64,000 nt of DNA from Piezodorus guildinii (lineage: Eukaryota; Arthropoda; Insecta; Hemiptera; Pentatomidae). The stretch is taken from the NCBI GenBank assembly GCA_023052935.1, contig CM041292.1:172236900-172300899 (forward strand), read 5' to 3'. Below the pieces are notes generated by a model. It did not search any database. It was not told where the DNA came from and saw only the letters and a list, made by a program, of their open reading frames with translations. Shown in pieces: positions 46,761-57,690 of the stretch. The translations under genes were made by a program, and so were the position numbers. Each line of letters begins with the position of its first letter. Position 1 is the first letter of the stretch.

Positions 46761-49515
46761 TATAAGGAGTTTTTTTGAAATAATAAGACACAAAAAGCGA
46801 ATTTACCATTTTTGTCTTTGGGCTGAAAAAACAAACAAAAAAACTAAGGTAACAAATAATAAAAATGATGGTTCATGGTGTGGCAATATGTTTGTTCACT
46901 AATGAATTTGGAATATTTTGGTGGTCTTTAAATTAATAAAGCCATCTCAGCAAGGCAGCCATTGCATTTATCATAATGTCTCGAAAGAGAAATGTACAGA
47001 GTATCAAACAAAGGTTTTGTCTGTATGGGTAAATAAAAATTTGTTTAAATCTATTCACCATGAATGAAAGGGGTCACTGTCACGGTTTGAACACCTATAA
47101 ACCCTGAATGAAGGTCAATGGCATGGTCTAACAGCCTCTAAACCTGAATGTGTGAGTGAATGTGAGGTGAATAGAATAACCCTGCAGAATAATTTCGATG
47201 CTCATATTTCTCTTTCAAATACATAAAGAAAAAAAATGATAAAGTATATGGTGTTGTTAATTTATTGAAGATTAAATAGTCATTACCGCACCTTGCCGAC
47301 CATCTCAACAGCAAATATTTCGTTTATGCCATCAGGTGAAAAATTAAATTTCAATGTGATTATACATAACCAAAAAAAAGAGATGATTTTATTCGCCATA
47401 AGCATAAATTTAATTTAATTCTTGATTGTGTTAGAAATTATATTTTATGAATTCTGATATTCAATAAACTTTATTTTTTCGTTTAATTTGTACACATTTT
47501 TATTGTAAAAATCACGTTGTAAATTAAATAAAAACCTCTTCGATGTACCTTTACCTTGACGTGGTGAAGAGGCTTAAGGCTTAACGCCGAACTAAAAAAA
47601 GTACAACACTTTGTTTACTAATAATACTTTTCACGAAAATGAACAAAATGTTTACGATGTACTATATTATTTTACTAGAATATAATATTGTTTATACTTT
47701 ATCAAGAGATGCAGAGAAGATAAGGAAGTTGTTTCGATGGAATTAACGTTATCATTGTTTATTTCTTTAGATATAACTCCGGATTATAGCGAAGTTAGGT
47801 AGAAGACCGAAGATGACCGGGAATAGCCGAACGGTCCCGAAGACATCGCAAAATTGCATTTCCATAGCAAAACAGTTAATTATTAGTAAATAATGCCTGG
47901 AAATGGTACAATATGGAGTGATAAGGTGAGAAAACAATTAAAAATGCTGAAAGTATTATGTTTAAACAAAATAAATTTCCGTCCGAAGTAGGTAAAAGTT
48001 TTATATTATTGTTTATTTATACACTAAGAAATTCTCATCACAAAGTTAATGTTTACGTCTTAAATTGAGCTTGTTTACGATTAAGTTATTAGGGATTAAC
48101 CATTGACGGCCCATAATTCTAAGAAGCGCATTATCAATATTGATACTTAAGAGGTTAATCGTTCAAAGTTTAAAAGCTTAAGGATCTTTTTATCGCAACT
48201 TAAAATGTAGGATTAAGGATCAGAGTTCAATGCTGTATAGGATTAGGAAGCACTATTACGATGTTTATATTTAAGCCACCAAGAAGGTTCAAAGTCCATG
48301 TTTACGTTTAAGCTTAAGGAACCCTATTCACTTATCAACATGCTTAAACATGATTCAACCCTGTTTGTACATGTTCATACCTGTTTAAATTATTGCAATG
48401 GTTGCTTCCTCAAAACAAAATGGCGGCTGGAAAAACTTACTTAAAAAAAGTATAAAATATTATTGGAAAGATAACATAAAAAATTCCGGAGAGATGCACT
48501 CTGGTGGACACATTACGAAGTAGAGTGGGTGCTGCGCTCTTGCGGATTCTTTAGAAGGTGAGTGTGCACTACGACTATGTGAATAGAAAATAAAAGTAAA
48601 TAAAGAAATTTAGAAGATGTAAACATTAAAAAGTTTAAAATAAATGTGAACATTAGGAAGGTCATGTAACAGTTAGGAAGGTTTCATAAAATGTAAACAA
48701 TAGGAACGTTGATGAAAATGTAAGCAATAGGAAGGATGTGGAAAATGTAAACATTGGGAAGGTTATGTAACAGTTAGGGAGGTTTCATGAAAGTAAACAA
48801 CAATTTTACCATCGGTAAAAGAAATAAAATAAAAGTAAATAAAGAGATTTAAAAAATGTTAACAATAGGAAGGCCATGTGAGAATAAGAAAGGTTTCAGA
48901 AAATGAAAACATTGAGAAGGTTATGTAACAGTAAGGGAGGTTTCAGACAATGTAAACATTGAGAAGGTTATGAATCAGTGAGGGAGGTTTCATAAAAGTA
49001 AACTTTACAATTAGACCATCGGACCTAGCCGAGAGGAACCCTCAAATGGAGCGCTGTGATTGGTTGGTTAATGTAGAGGGGGGTCACGTGACTGAAAAGT
49101 GGGTAGCTGAATGGTTAAGGTTATATCTTTGTGGGCCAGGTGACTGAAAAGGGGCGTGGCTTAATGGTTTAGGTTATGTCGTTGGGGGCCACCTAGCCAA
49201 AAATGGGCGTGGCCTAGTGGTTTAGGTTGGGTTGTTGGCGTGAACCATTGTAGTTAAGGTTAGGTCGTGATGACGTCATAGGTGGTTAAGAGTGGTTGGG
49301 GAGGGGATGGAGGAATCGGTGTGCCAGCTCGCCCAACTCTTATCTACTATCAGAGTTTTATATATATTATGTATTTAGTATTGTATAGTGATAAGAAGGT
49401 TCCTTTGTTTATATTTTAAAAGAAATCGAATATTTAATCGATAAATAAAATTAACAATATGAGGTTAGGTTGGATTAGATAGATCATGAACGACAGATCG
49501 ATCGCGAACGGTCGT

Positions 49516-49913
49516 TCAATAAAGGTTAGGTCGTGGTTGAAGTTCAAATCTCCCGCCATAGGTCACGTGACCAAATGCTGGAATCTGATTGGCTCCACAA
49601 AAAAGTGGGCCAGCTCGGCAAGCGAGCTAAAGGCGTAAAAACAGCCTCATTAAAACAATATATTAGTTTTGAGGATTATGAAAATGTATTATTTAAAAAG
49701 GAAAAACCGGTCGTTCAATAAAGGCCAGTTTTGGCGGGAAACCATAGGCGCCGCCATCTTGGACCGAAGCCCTGTTAAGGTTAGGTCGTGGTTGAAGTTC
49801 AAATCTCCCGCCATAGGTCACGTGACCAAATGCTGGAATCTGATTGGCTCCACAAAAAAGTGGGCCAGCTCGGCACCGAAGCCCTGCGCCAGAACCGGCA
49901 TTTTACATCTACT
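49516..49913 (+). repeat. Rearranged right terminus with duplicated terminal segment
   Basis: The terminal unit (ggttaggtcgtggttgaagt ... aagtgggccagctcggca) occurs twice, at about 49,523-49,620 and 49,778-49,875. Between them lies a copied polymerase fragment (49,620-49,704) and a novel stretch, 49,705-49,777, holding an E2F-type tttggcgggaaa (49,730-49,741) and a YY1-type gccgccatcttgg (49,750-49,762). The left end has only one such unit. Confidence 0.85.
49620..49704 (+). pseudogene. 85 bp templated patch from polB
   Basis: Identical to 46,512-46,596 in the same orientation (codons for KRAKGVKTASLKQYISFEDY and the following eight). It now sits between two copies of the terminal repeat. 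Best explained by template switching during replication or repair; not functional. Confidence 0.9.
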
Positions 49914-49919
49914 GACGGA
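49914..49919. repeat. Target-site duplication, right (gacgga)
   Basis: Exact partner of 39,571-39,576. Confidence 0.88.
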
Positions 49920-50880
49920 TTACAATAAAAATAACCCATTAGAATAAAAATATGTCAAAATATCAATTTTGAAAAAAATGTCATTTAGTACCTTTTGGAA
50001 ATCAACGTCTCAATTGTCCACCCAGCAAAGCAGACTCTCTATAGACGGTTTTGTACCTTCAATAGTTACTTAGTTGAATTCCATAGAAAGACACAGATTA
50101 TTGGCCTAATTATATTACTTCGGATTAATAAAATATTTCAATGTCCTATAATTTAGGGATGGTTAGCCATAATGCGAAAGAAAACCAAGCGCGTTTAATT
50201 GACATATTTCTCTAACAGTTGTACCGTCGTAATTGCCTTACAAATGACACCCGAAAAAAATCTTGGGAGCCAACGAACAAAAGCAGGGTTCAAAAGACCA
50301 CTCGAAAGCCCTTGAAGACAGTGCTAGGAAGCGAGAAGCCACTTGTCCCTCCTAACCTACTGCCACGCAGAAAGGAAAGGAGCTATATTGTCACTAGTGT
50401 CAGGGCAATCTCCTCGAGAAAGCAAACACTCCCGTAATGCATGCATCAAATTGCCCATCTCTTATTCATTAAAAGGTTTTTCCTCTTGGAAAAATATGGG
50501 TATGGAAAACTATGCATTTTGAAAACCGCGATGCATTTTTATTAAAAGACTGGAGATAAGAGTCTATTTCCTTCCAGAGTAAAATATTAATACCTGCTCA
50601 GTTAACGTTCCGAATTGTCAACAAAAAAAATTCTTTAAATTATTACACAATGGTTTATTATTTCAAATAACAATATTACAGTATAAGTGTTAATATAACT
50701 GCTGTTGATAGGCAATGCAGTAATATAAAAAAAAGCAGCAATTCAAAGGATCATGCCATATCACTAGCGCTGATTTTAAAACGCAATATTTAAGCTTTTT
50801 TTTAAACCAATTTCAAGGATCCTTTTTTCATTTGGTCGAAAATTTAATTCTCTATCAAATAGCACCAAAAGCAATTTTTT
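49920..50880. other. Flank right of the element, nothing assigned
   Basis: A less AT-rich stretch at 50,210-50,450 has a 72-codon frame without family resemblance. No repeat match seen. Confidence 0.35.
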
Positions 50881-50899
50881 TGGTATTATTCATTAATTA

Positions 50900-51120
50900 G
50901 AAGAAACGAATTTTTTTTTTTTATTCGTTATTCGGATTCGACGCATCTTGAAACGTAAGCTCTCAAGTTTGGAGGAGGAGAGGGTATTTATTTTTTTCGG
51001 TCGATTACAAAGGTTCATTATTCCAAACCCGCTTTTATTTATACAGGAGTGTGTTCCTATTTCATTTTCTTTTCTTTCGATTTTCATTCAAATAATTCAA
51101 ATAAAATTCCAGAACACCTT
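50900..51120 (+). repeat. Dispersed repeat family Z, copy
   Basis: tattcgttattcggattc, gcatcttgaaacgtaagctc and ggtcgattacaaaggttcat are shared with 35.8, 52.1 and 63.3 kb. Confidence 0.7.
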
Positions 51121-51189
51121 ATATTTTATCTTAATCAGCAAGAATAACCGAGTTATCACTGAATCACATCTCTTATAAGTTTTGGCTTG

Positions 51190-51970
51190 ATCATAAAGAT
51201 GATTTTTTTTAATTTCTGCACTTTATCCATCGCGTTGTCTTATCTTTTCGATCTTTCTCTATCTTCTATAAGAACCAATTTTTAATGTAATAACATTAAA
51301 AATCTTTTTGTTTTTCGCGCTTCACTGATTTTAAAACTCTATACATACTTTTCTCTATCGTCAAAATTAACTGAGTTATGAGCGTTTTTATGTGTAACAT
51401 TTCACAAAAATTTCTTTTCTTTTTTCTCTTTTATATAATTATTCGCGGTTTTTTGGTTAAAAGACAATAATGAATTTTTTCTCTATCTTCGAAAATGACC
51501 TAGTTACGAGCGTATAAATAAGCGAGATTTCATTTTTTTTTCCATTTTTCCTTTTGTTTATTTTTATTTTTTTGTTTATCGCGCTTTATTGATTCTACGA
51601 AGGTAAGCCCGTGGCTGAGTGGCTAGCGCGCTAGCCTCTCATGCTACAGGTTGCGAGTTCGAATCCCAGTCCCGGCGGGGCTTTTATAAGGATGTAATTA
51701 AATGGGGATTCACTCGCAGCCTCTCCCCCGGGTATGTGAGACCCGTCAGCCAAATGGTGGCTACTGACAAAATTAGGCGTAGGGAGTGATAACCCTACAC
51801 TACGAATTGCATCGTGAAACGCGAGTGTAATCTCCCAGGAGATCATACCGCAAGAGGCCCAGGGCCTGCACGGCCTGTTGCGCCACTGAAAAAAAAAAAA
51901 TGATTCTAAAACTCTGTACATACTTTCTCTATCTTCAAAAATAACTGAGTTATTGAATTAAATCACTTTT
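51190..51970 (+). repeat. Degenerate tandem repeats (~130-160 bp) split by SINE-2
   Basis: Recurring text cgcgctt(t/c)a(t/c)tgatt(c/t)taaaactctgtacatactt and ctctatctt(c)aaaa...tgagttatgagcg at about 51,235, 51,320, 51,480 and 51,590/51,900. The SINE landed in the last unit. Confidence 0.6.
51603..51899 (+). mobile_element. SINE-2, well preserved
   Basis: Head gtggctgagtggctagcgcg (box A) and gcgagttcgaatccc (box B), body with gacccgtcagcc and ggcgtagggagtgataaccc, and an A tail of 12. Flanks carry tgattcta on both sides (51,589-51,596 and after 51,899), an imperfect target duplication confirmed by the uninterrupted repeat units nearby. Confidence 0.9.
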
Positions 51971-51999
51971 AATCAACGTCTAGGTGTTAGGATCATCGT

Positions 52000-52228
52000 T
52001 GCATGGACTAGTAGTTTTATGACGAATTTAGAAAAAAATTGGTCCAGCAGTGTTAGAGATATGTCGCGGACGGCAGACTTACGGTTTTTTTTTTATTCGT
52101 TATTCGGATTCTGCGCATCTTGAAACGTAAGCTCTCATTTTTTTTTTTTTTTTTTTTTTTGAGGGGGGGTAGGATTTTATTTTTAATTTTTTGGTCGATT
52201 ACAAAGGTTCATTATTGAAAATGGTGGA
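52000..52228 (+). repeat. Dispersed repeat family Z, longest copy
   Basis: Modules in order: gacgaatttagaaaaaaatt, ggtccagcagtgttagagat, gtcgcggacggcagacttac, tattcgttattcggattctg, cttgaaacgtaagctctca, a T-run with G-run, and tttggtcgattacaaaggtt. Confidence 0.7.
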
Positions 52229-52916
52229 ATATTTTTAAATATAATAATCACTTGTTTAATTGAAGCACGTACAATTAGCTATACTAAGATTATCTAATGT
52301 AATCCATGATCGATGATGTAATTATCCAGCCTAAGACGAAATACCAACATCATCGAAATTTTATTAATCTTGTAAAATATGCTTTTGAACAGAGGAAGCG
52401 TTGTACCTCTTTGGTAAGGTACAGCACTATCTCTGGATCCCAAATTCGACTCCAGTTGTAGCAGGATAATTATATAATCTTTTGATTCAACCGTGGGACG
52501 AGTCTGGGCTACTGCGTTCAAAACTTTAAGCAGGGTTTTAGGAATGGGTGGAGCTTGATAATAATTAATGTAATTATTGAAATATATTTATGTAATTCCA
52601 TTACACTAGCGTTTCTAAATGTTGCTCCAAAAACTCACAATGGTCTTAATATCAATTTCATCAGAAATACTCTTTAGAGCTTGAATAAATATGTTAAAAT
52701 CTGATACTAAGCATGTTTAAAAAAAGTGAATTTTAACATCAATAACACCAAGCGGTTAACGAGGCATTTTAAGATGGAATGAGGAAGAATTATATTTATT
52801 TGTGAGTAATGGTATAATTAAGTACTATAGTGAATAAGTGTACAACGCCAACACCACAAACAATGTCGAAAGAAACAACATGAAAGACCAAGCATTTCAT
52901 CTTAATACTGCAAAAT

Positions 52917-53916
52917 GATAGACCTATCATCTTCCAAACGTCCGTTAGAAACCTTGGCTTATTCCTCGACCAAAACCTATCCTGGAATAATCACATTTCG
53001 CAAATTTCTAGAAAATCCATAGCCATTCTTAAACAGTTCCTCAGATTACGTGATTTAATACCCCTTAAAACCCGCCAGCTCCTAGTTTCCTCTCTCATCT
53101 TCCCCCACTTCGATTATGGCTGCCTGGTGTTTGGCGGACTGTCCGAGATACTTGAGATGAGACTGAAGAGATTAATGAACTGTTTTATTAGATTCATCTT
53201 CGGAATCCCTCGGCGCTCTCATGTCTCAGCCTGGTATGCCGAGTTGAAGTGGCATTACCCTAAATTCCTACGGCAATACTTCCTTGGAACTTACCTCTAC
53301 CAATCCTTCAAAACCAAAAAACCCCTCTATATTTACAATTTGTTTACCCCACTCTCCTCTGTCCACTCCATCAACACAAGATCCCAACCCTTGAACCTGC
53401 TCATTCCATCCCACAAAACTGCTTCCTTTAAGAGATCTTTCGTCATACGTGCATCCTCATTTTGGAATTCCTTGCCCAAGTCGATTCGTACATGCCAATC
53501 CTTAACTTCCTTCAAACATCACCTATTTATCCATCTCCTCGAACATCAATCTGCCGTGCCTTAATAAACTTAACTATCTGGCCTCTTTATTTTTATCTCA
53601 ATTTTCTTTCTTTATTTATATTTTTGTTTTGTTTTAATATATTTTATTATATGGATTTATTTACGGTTGTAATATGACTTTGTGCTTGTATATATTTGTG
53701 TATATGTATGTGTGTGCGTGTGTTGTGTGTGTTTGTATATATTTATATATATGCAGATCCATATATATCATAATGTATAATCCATAAAATGCTGTATATA
53801 ATCTGATAAATTCTACATAGCCAGAAGTAAAATTTTATATTGTACATTTATATTATTCTTAGGGGACTAGCTGTCCCAGAATAAAATTTCTTTTCATTTC
53901 ATTTCATTTCATTTCA
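52917..53916 (+). pseudogene. CR1/L2-like LINE, 5'-truncated, (ATTTC)n tail
   Basis: Open frame from 52,917 (in frame beyond the annotated-looking GTG at 53,127) to the stop at 53,564, about 215 codons. Words: VRNLGLFLDQNLSWNNHI, LIFPHFDYGCLVFGG, FGIPRRSHVSAWYAELKW, SFVIRASSFWNSLPKSI and SLTSFKHHLFIHLL, the C-terminal 'thumb' and tail region of CR1/L2/Jockey-superfamily RT. The catalytic YxDD part is missing. The 3' UTR contains aggggactagctgtccc, a perfect inverted repeat around one central base, and ends in repeated atttc units at about 53,890-53,916. The intact frame over 215 codons suggests a fairly young insertion. Confidence 0.82.
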
Positions 53917-53976
53917 AAATGATATTTTAGCTGTTGGTATAAAAATATAAATAACAATAAATACTTGTAAAAGGGT

Positions 53977-54255
53977 TCATCAGTGATTTAGCAACTAGCA
54001 TAACAGCCTTTCATGCACAAGGTTGCGGATTCAAATCCGACAGATGGCCTTTTTTTCATGGGAGTAAATTACTGGTTATGTCGTCTTTCAGAGGGATGTA
54101 AAATGGTGTCCCCGAGCCTGTAATGTCAGGTACTCGTTAAAGACTCCTATCCTAATTAAATCTGGACTAGACTAAATTTAGGACTCCCACAGTAGCATCG
54201 TCCGATTAGCCACAGCGGCATAATATAACTGATTGAATAAATAAAATGAATGAAT
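53977..54255 (+). mobile_element. SINE-1, full-length but diverged
   Basis: Head agcaactagcataacagcct and gattcaaatccg, body with ctcgttaaagactcctatcc and agcatcgtccgattagcc, tail of taaataaaa units. Confidence 0.82.
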
Positions 54256-54299
54256 AAGTAAAATTGAATTAATAAAACGAATTTCCAAGTTCTAGAAGG

Positions 54300-54480
54300 T
54301 GCATATATCATAAAATGCCGAGAGGTGCAGGTGCGAGGTGACCCACATCAGGTGCACTCAATGACAAATGTGCGCGTGCTGTGTGCCTAACTGCTGCGGA
54401 AGTTGAGGAGTATGTGAGCCCCAGGGCGTAACGGCAGTCCCGTCTGCCTCTTCCGCTAGCCAACATAAATTTACATAAAG
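54300..54480. promoter_or_regulatory. GC-richer patch with paired CAGGTG E-boxes
   Basis: Two caggtg hexamers (at 54,328-54,333 and 54,350-54,355) lie in a short CpG-bearing block flanked by AT-rich DNA. Only sequence-level suggestion of a regulatory or exonic origin. Confidence 0.25.
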
Positions 54481-54654
54481 CCAAAGTTACATCTTCTTAT
54501 TTTTATGGATGAACACAAAAAAAGTAGCAATTGATGAATTTTAATTAATTATATTTATGTCGTATAATATCGCTTTATTTAGAAATAAAATATTTAAGAC
54601 AATATTAACTGATTTTTAGGCAGCTAATCATCTCCAAGGATTATTGCTTCTAAA

Positions 54655-55725
54655 TTAAAAAATCTGGTGCGCAGAACATCCGACTTTTACTTACCTCCGT
54701 TATTTATATCAATTTAAGAATTTTTAAACAAATTTAGAAACGAAGTTAAAGAATTATTTACATTGGATTTTACAAGAAACATGTGTTTTATTAAATAATC
54801 TATTATATTATTTTCCTACAACCATATATAATCACAATTTCATTTTACCACTAATTATAGATTAGATAATTAAATTAGAACTACCAAATGAACCAAACAT
54901 TTGCTGATTGTAAGAATGTCTCATTCGAAATCATTTATAAATATTTTGTCAATATGTAAACAAATGTAAATAATGTTTATTTTCTATTCTATTCTATTAT
55001 ATTATTGTCTACGACAATCAATTTGTTCTATCGGCTTTTCATCACTCTCCGTTAACTTTTACAATAGTATGTATAACATGATATTTTTTCCACAATCTTT
55101 AGCATTCCAACGGTATATTATACATGTTCTTAAGTTCAAAAACAAAAAATTGCATTAAAAAAATATTTTTGCAGTTTTCTCTTTTAGTTAGATATTGAAT
55201 TCGTTCAACTTATGTATTTACCTGATTTTTTACTGTCATAACAAGATTATATTGTTATTATTTTAGTATCTACAAAATTGAAGGTACTTTAGAGAGAGAA
55301 CATTTAAATATCGGCATGTAAGTCCTGTCGGACTATTTCCATCAGAATGAAACCTACATCAAATTTTAATCGTTAAATCAAAATCGTTAGAGCCGTTTTT
55401 GAGAAAATCGAAAAAGCTGCAAAATGCATTGTATAAAGTGGCTCTTCTAATTAGCTGATTTTGATGCAAAAGTTTCTGTAACATCTCGGGCATAAAGCTG
55501 TCTAAATATAAATGTAAATATAAAGTTTCAGTTTCATAGGACTTTTCGTTTTCGCTCGAGATTTACCACACACGTACGCACAAACACAGACCTTTTTTTG
55601 TGACTTGGTCATTTGGATTCAGAGGATTCTAAAACGCGTATTTCCGGTGAAAACTGGAATTCGAAAATTTTCACGATCGCAATACTTTACCTTACAACAT
55701 ATTTCATATATAGGTAAGTGAAAGT
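54655..55725 (+). repeat. Dispersed repeat family X, near full-length copy 2
   Basis: Collinear with 23,703-24,785 from ggtgcgcagaacatccgact to gcaatactttaccttacaac and atataggtaag, without the 320 bp insertion. No coding region. Confidence 0.72.
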
Positions 55726-55729
55726 AAAG

Positions 55730-56375
55730 ATGCCACTAAGTGCATGAAGATTTAATGATTAAGAAAATTACCACATTTTATCTTACTGTTAGAAACCGTA
55801 AAGGACCATTTTAAAGCCAAGAAGTTTTCTTTTGTTTGGGTGAAAGATAATCAATTTCAAAACTTTCTGGAAAAAAAAAAGAAGTAAAATAAAGTTAAAA
55901 CGAACAGAACGGTATCATGCATGTATGTTTATTTTAAACTCTATTCATAAACACCGATATAGATAGAAAATTGCTGAATGGAGTTTTCATCAGTAAATAC
56001 CAGGAACAGATCTCAATTTTTAGGAGGCGTATATTCTTCTTAATCGAAAAATTTACTTCTGAGAGCGAAATTTCCGGAAATACGGGCGAAAGTCAATTTG
56101 AAACCAATTCCAAGGGAGCACTCCAATTTCCTCCGAATTTCGTAAGCAATCTCGTTTGAAGGTCTCATAATGTGCCCCGGGTTGTTCGTTTATGGATTTT
56201 ACGGATTCCGTAATGCTCAATGGTCAGAAAATGGAAATCTTACTGGAATCCTTAAATGTGGGCAGAAGGTGGTATTTCTCAAAGTATGTATAACTGGAAA
56301 AACATAAAACTTTGATGAAGTAACTATTAAAATAAAATTGATTGAATATGTCATTATTACTTATGCTAGGTAACT
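55730..56375. other. No gene seen
   Basis: AT-rich to moderate composition; a 62-codon frame at 55,971-56,159 has no resemblance. Confidence 0.35.
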
Positions 56376-56379
56376 CCTA

Positions 56380-56770
56380 AAATCATACCGCCTCAATCAT
56401 CTACTCACTACACCTGCACTTTCACGACTGAAACTGCAGTTCTACAAAACTACCCTTCGACCACCACTGTTATACAGATCCTCATTTCACCCACTTAACT
56501 GAGGGTACTCACTGTCACCTACAACATTTCCAAGATACTAGACTAAGGAAAACAGTGAGGACCACAGCTTGGAAGAAAAAAAAGCCAAAAGACACACAAA
56601 CTTCTAGACCTCCCAACGATACCATATTTCATTTGAAGAATTCACATTAAATTTTTAGACTTTCTAAGATACTTAACTAACCTAACCCACTCTTTCACAT
56701 CCTGACGCAAACGCCGACACCACTACCACATAGATCGCAGGAAGTGGTTGGAACAACCAACGGTTAATAT
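56380..56770 (+). pseudogene. Jockey-like LINE RT relic
   Basis: Plus-strand words LNHLLTTPALSRLKLQFYKT, TLRPPLLY, then (frameshift) HLQHFQDTRLRKTVRT and LLDLPTIPYFI. This follows the LYKTxLRPxLLY...LQxxQNxxLRxIV...DLxIPTI pattern of Jockey-clade RT C-termini. Frameshifts and stops throughout. Confidence 0.65.
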
Positions 56771-57404
56771 CTCACAACTGATATGGACACAACTTTTTAT
56801 ATTTGAGGTGTTTAGATTTAGTTTACATATCCCGATTGCAGGCAAAAAGTGTGCCTCAACGAGTGCTCAATAGTTCAAGTAAAGTATATTACCAATAAAA
56901 AGAAACACAAAACATTTTAAATGACCAAACATTCTTAAATGAGGCTGTGCTTCAGCAGAAGAAAGTATACCCAAGAAAATATTATGTATTATCTTATATA
57001 TCGGCTTTAAAAAATAAAAATTTAAAAATATATGCTAAGTAATAAAGCAATTATCAAATAAACCATTTTATTGTTTTTATTGCTCTCATGGACAAAGAAA
57101 CATTACCATTTAAAATTGAGGAGATCGCTGATATAATTTGAGACATGAAGAAAACAAACGTAGATAAAACCAATCCCCTCTAAGCTCGGCGAAAGGTCAG
57201 GTACCCTAACTGCCAAGGATCGATCAACTGCAGAAGGGACGGATACGACAAATCATTCATTGATTCAGATATAAAATGCATTAATTTTAGCCTATAACTA
57301 AAGTTCTCAAAAACTATTAAAAACACAGAAACACGCACACATATTCACACGCTCAAGGATATTCCATTACAATATTACTAAAAAAATGTTCTTATTTTTT
57401 TTAT

Positions 57405-57690
57405 TTTTGGTCCGTACCAGGTATCACTCCTTCCATCAAAAAATCCACTCCCACTCTAATCCATTAGTTTTAATCTTTGCTTCTTCTTCAATTCATGATT
57501 TAAATCCTCTGTGGCGTCTGAAAAGAAGATGGCCTCGAAACCTTCTTGTTTAGACTCACTACCAAAGAGTGCTGCCAATGGGCAGTTTCTTCATGTTTAT
57601 TTCATGTGTTTTATCATTAATCAGCATATTTACTTGTTGAATTTTACATAGTTCTAAACTTCAATAAAAAATATATTAAAAAAAAATTGT
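57405..57690 (+). mobile_element. Jockey-like LINE, 5'-truncated 3' end
   Basis: Closely follows the 4,425-4,712 copy: cgtaccaggtatcactcctt, the RLKRRWPRNLL-like codons, tgggcagttt and an AATAAA tail ending in As near 57,685. Both copies appear truncated at nearly the same place. Confidence 0.78.

Larger units (their letters stand above)
39577..49913. mobile_element. Palindromic Polinton-like element carrying only a protein-primed-type DNA polymerase
   Basis: A 10,337 bp element with termini 5'-AGTAGTAG... and ...CTACT-3', bounded by gacgga duplications. It is an inverted repeat over most of its length. The left arm is 39,577-43,853, the right arm 45,384-49,913 (4,277 and 4,530 bp), and the unique spacer 43,854-45,383. 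In the inner part, paired positions sum to 89,237 (for example the two polymerase stop codons). At the outermost end they sum to 89,493, because the right arm has 256 extra bases. The arms differ at very few bases elsewhere (for example near 40,876/48,352). One gene, polB, is present, partly twice. No integrase, FtsK-type ATPase, adenovirus-like protease or capsid gene is visible, so mobilisation must have come from a helper or from an ancestral full-length state. Confidence 0.85.
45384..49913 (-). repeat. Right arm of the giant inverted repeat
   Basis: The reverse complement of the left arm plus a 256 bp excess near the tip (after 49,620). It contains the polymerase 3' copy, the non-coding block, the mirrored subterminal repeats and a second terminal segment. 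Confidence 0.9.

Noticed and set aside
39577..49913. Palindrome as an assembly or chimeric-read artefact
   Set aside because: The arms differ by single bases, by one AGT unit and by a 256 bp rearranged segment, and the whole is bounded by an exact 6 bp duplication. A mirrored artefact would give identical arms and no target duplication. Read-level proof is still needed.
49533..49947. Two short open frames at the right terminus
   Set aside because: They are read-through of the duplicated terminal repeat and of the copied polymerase patch; the same text is non-coding in the left arm.
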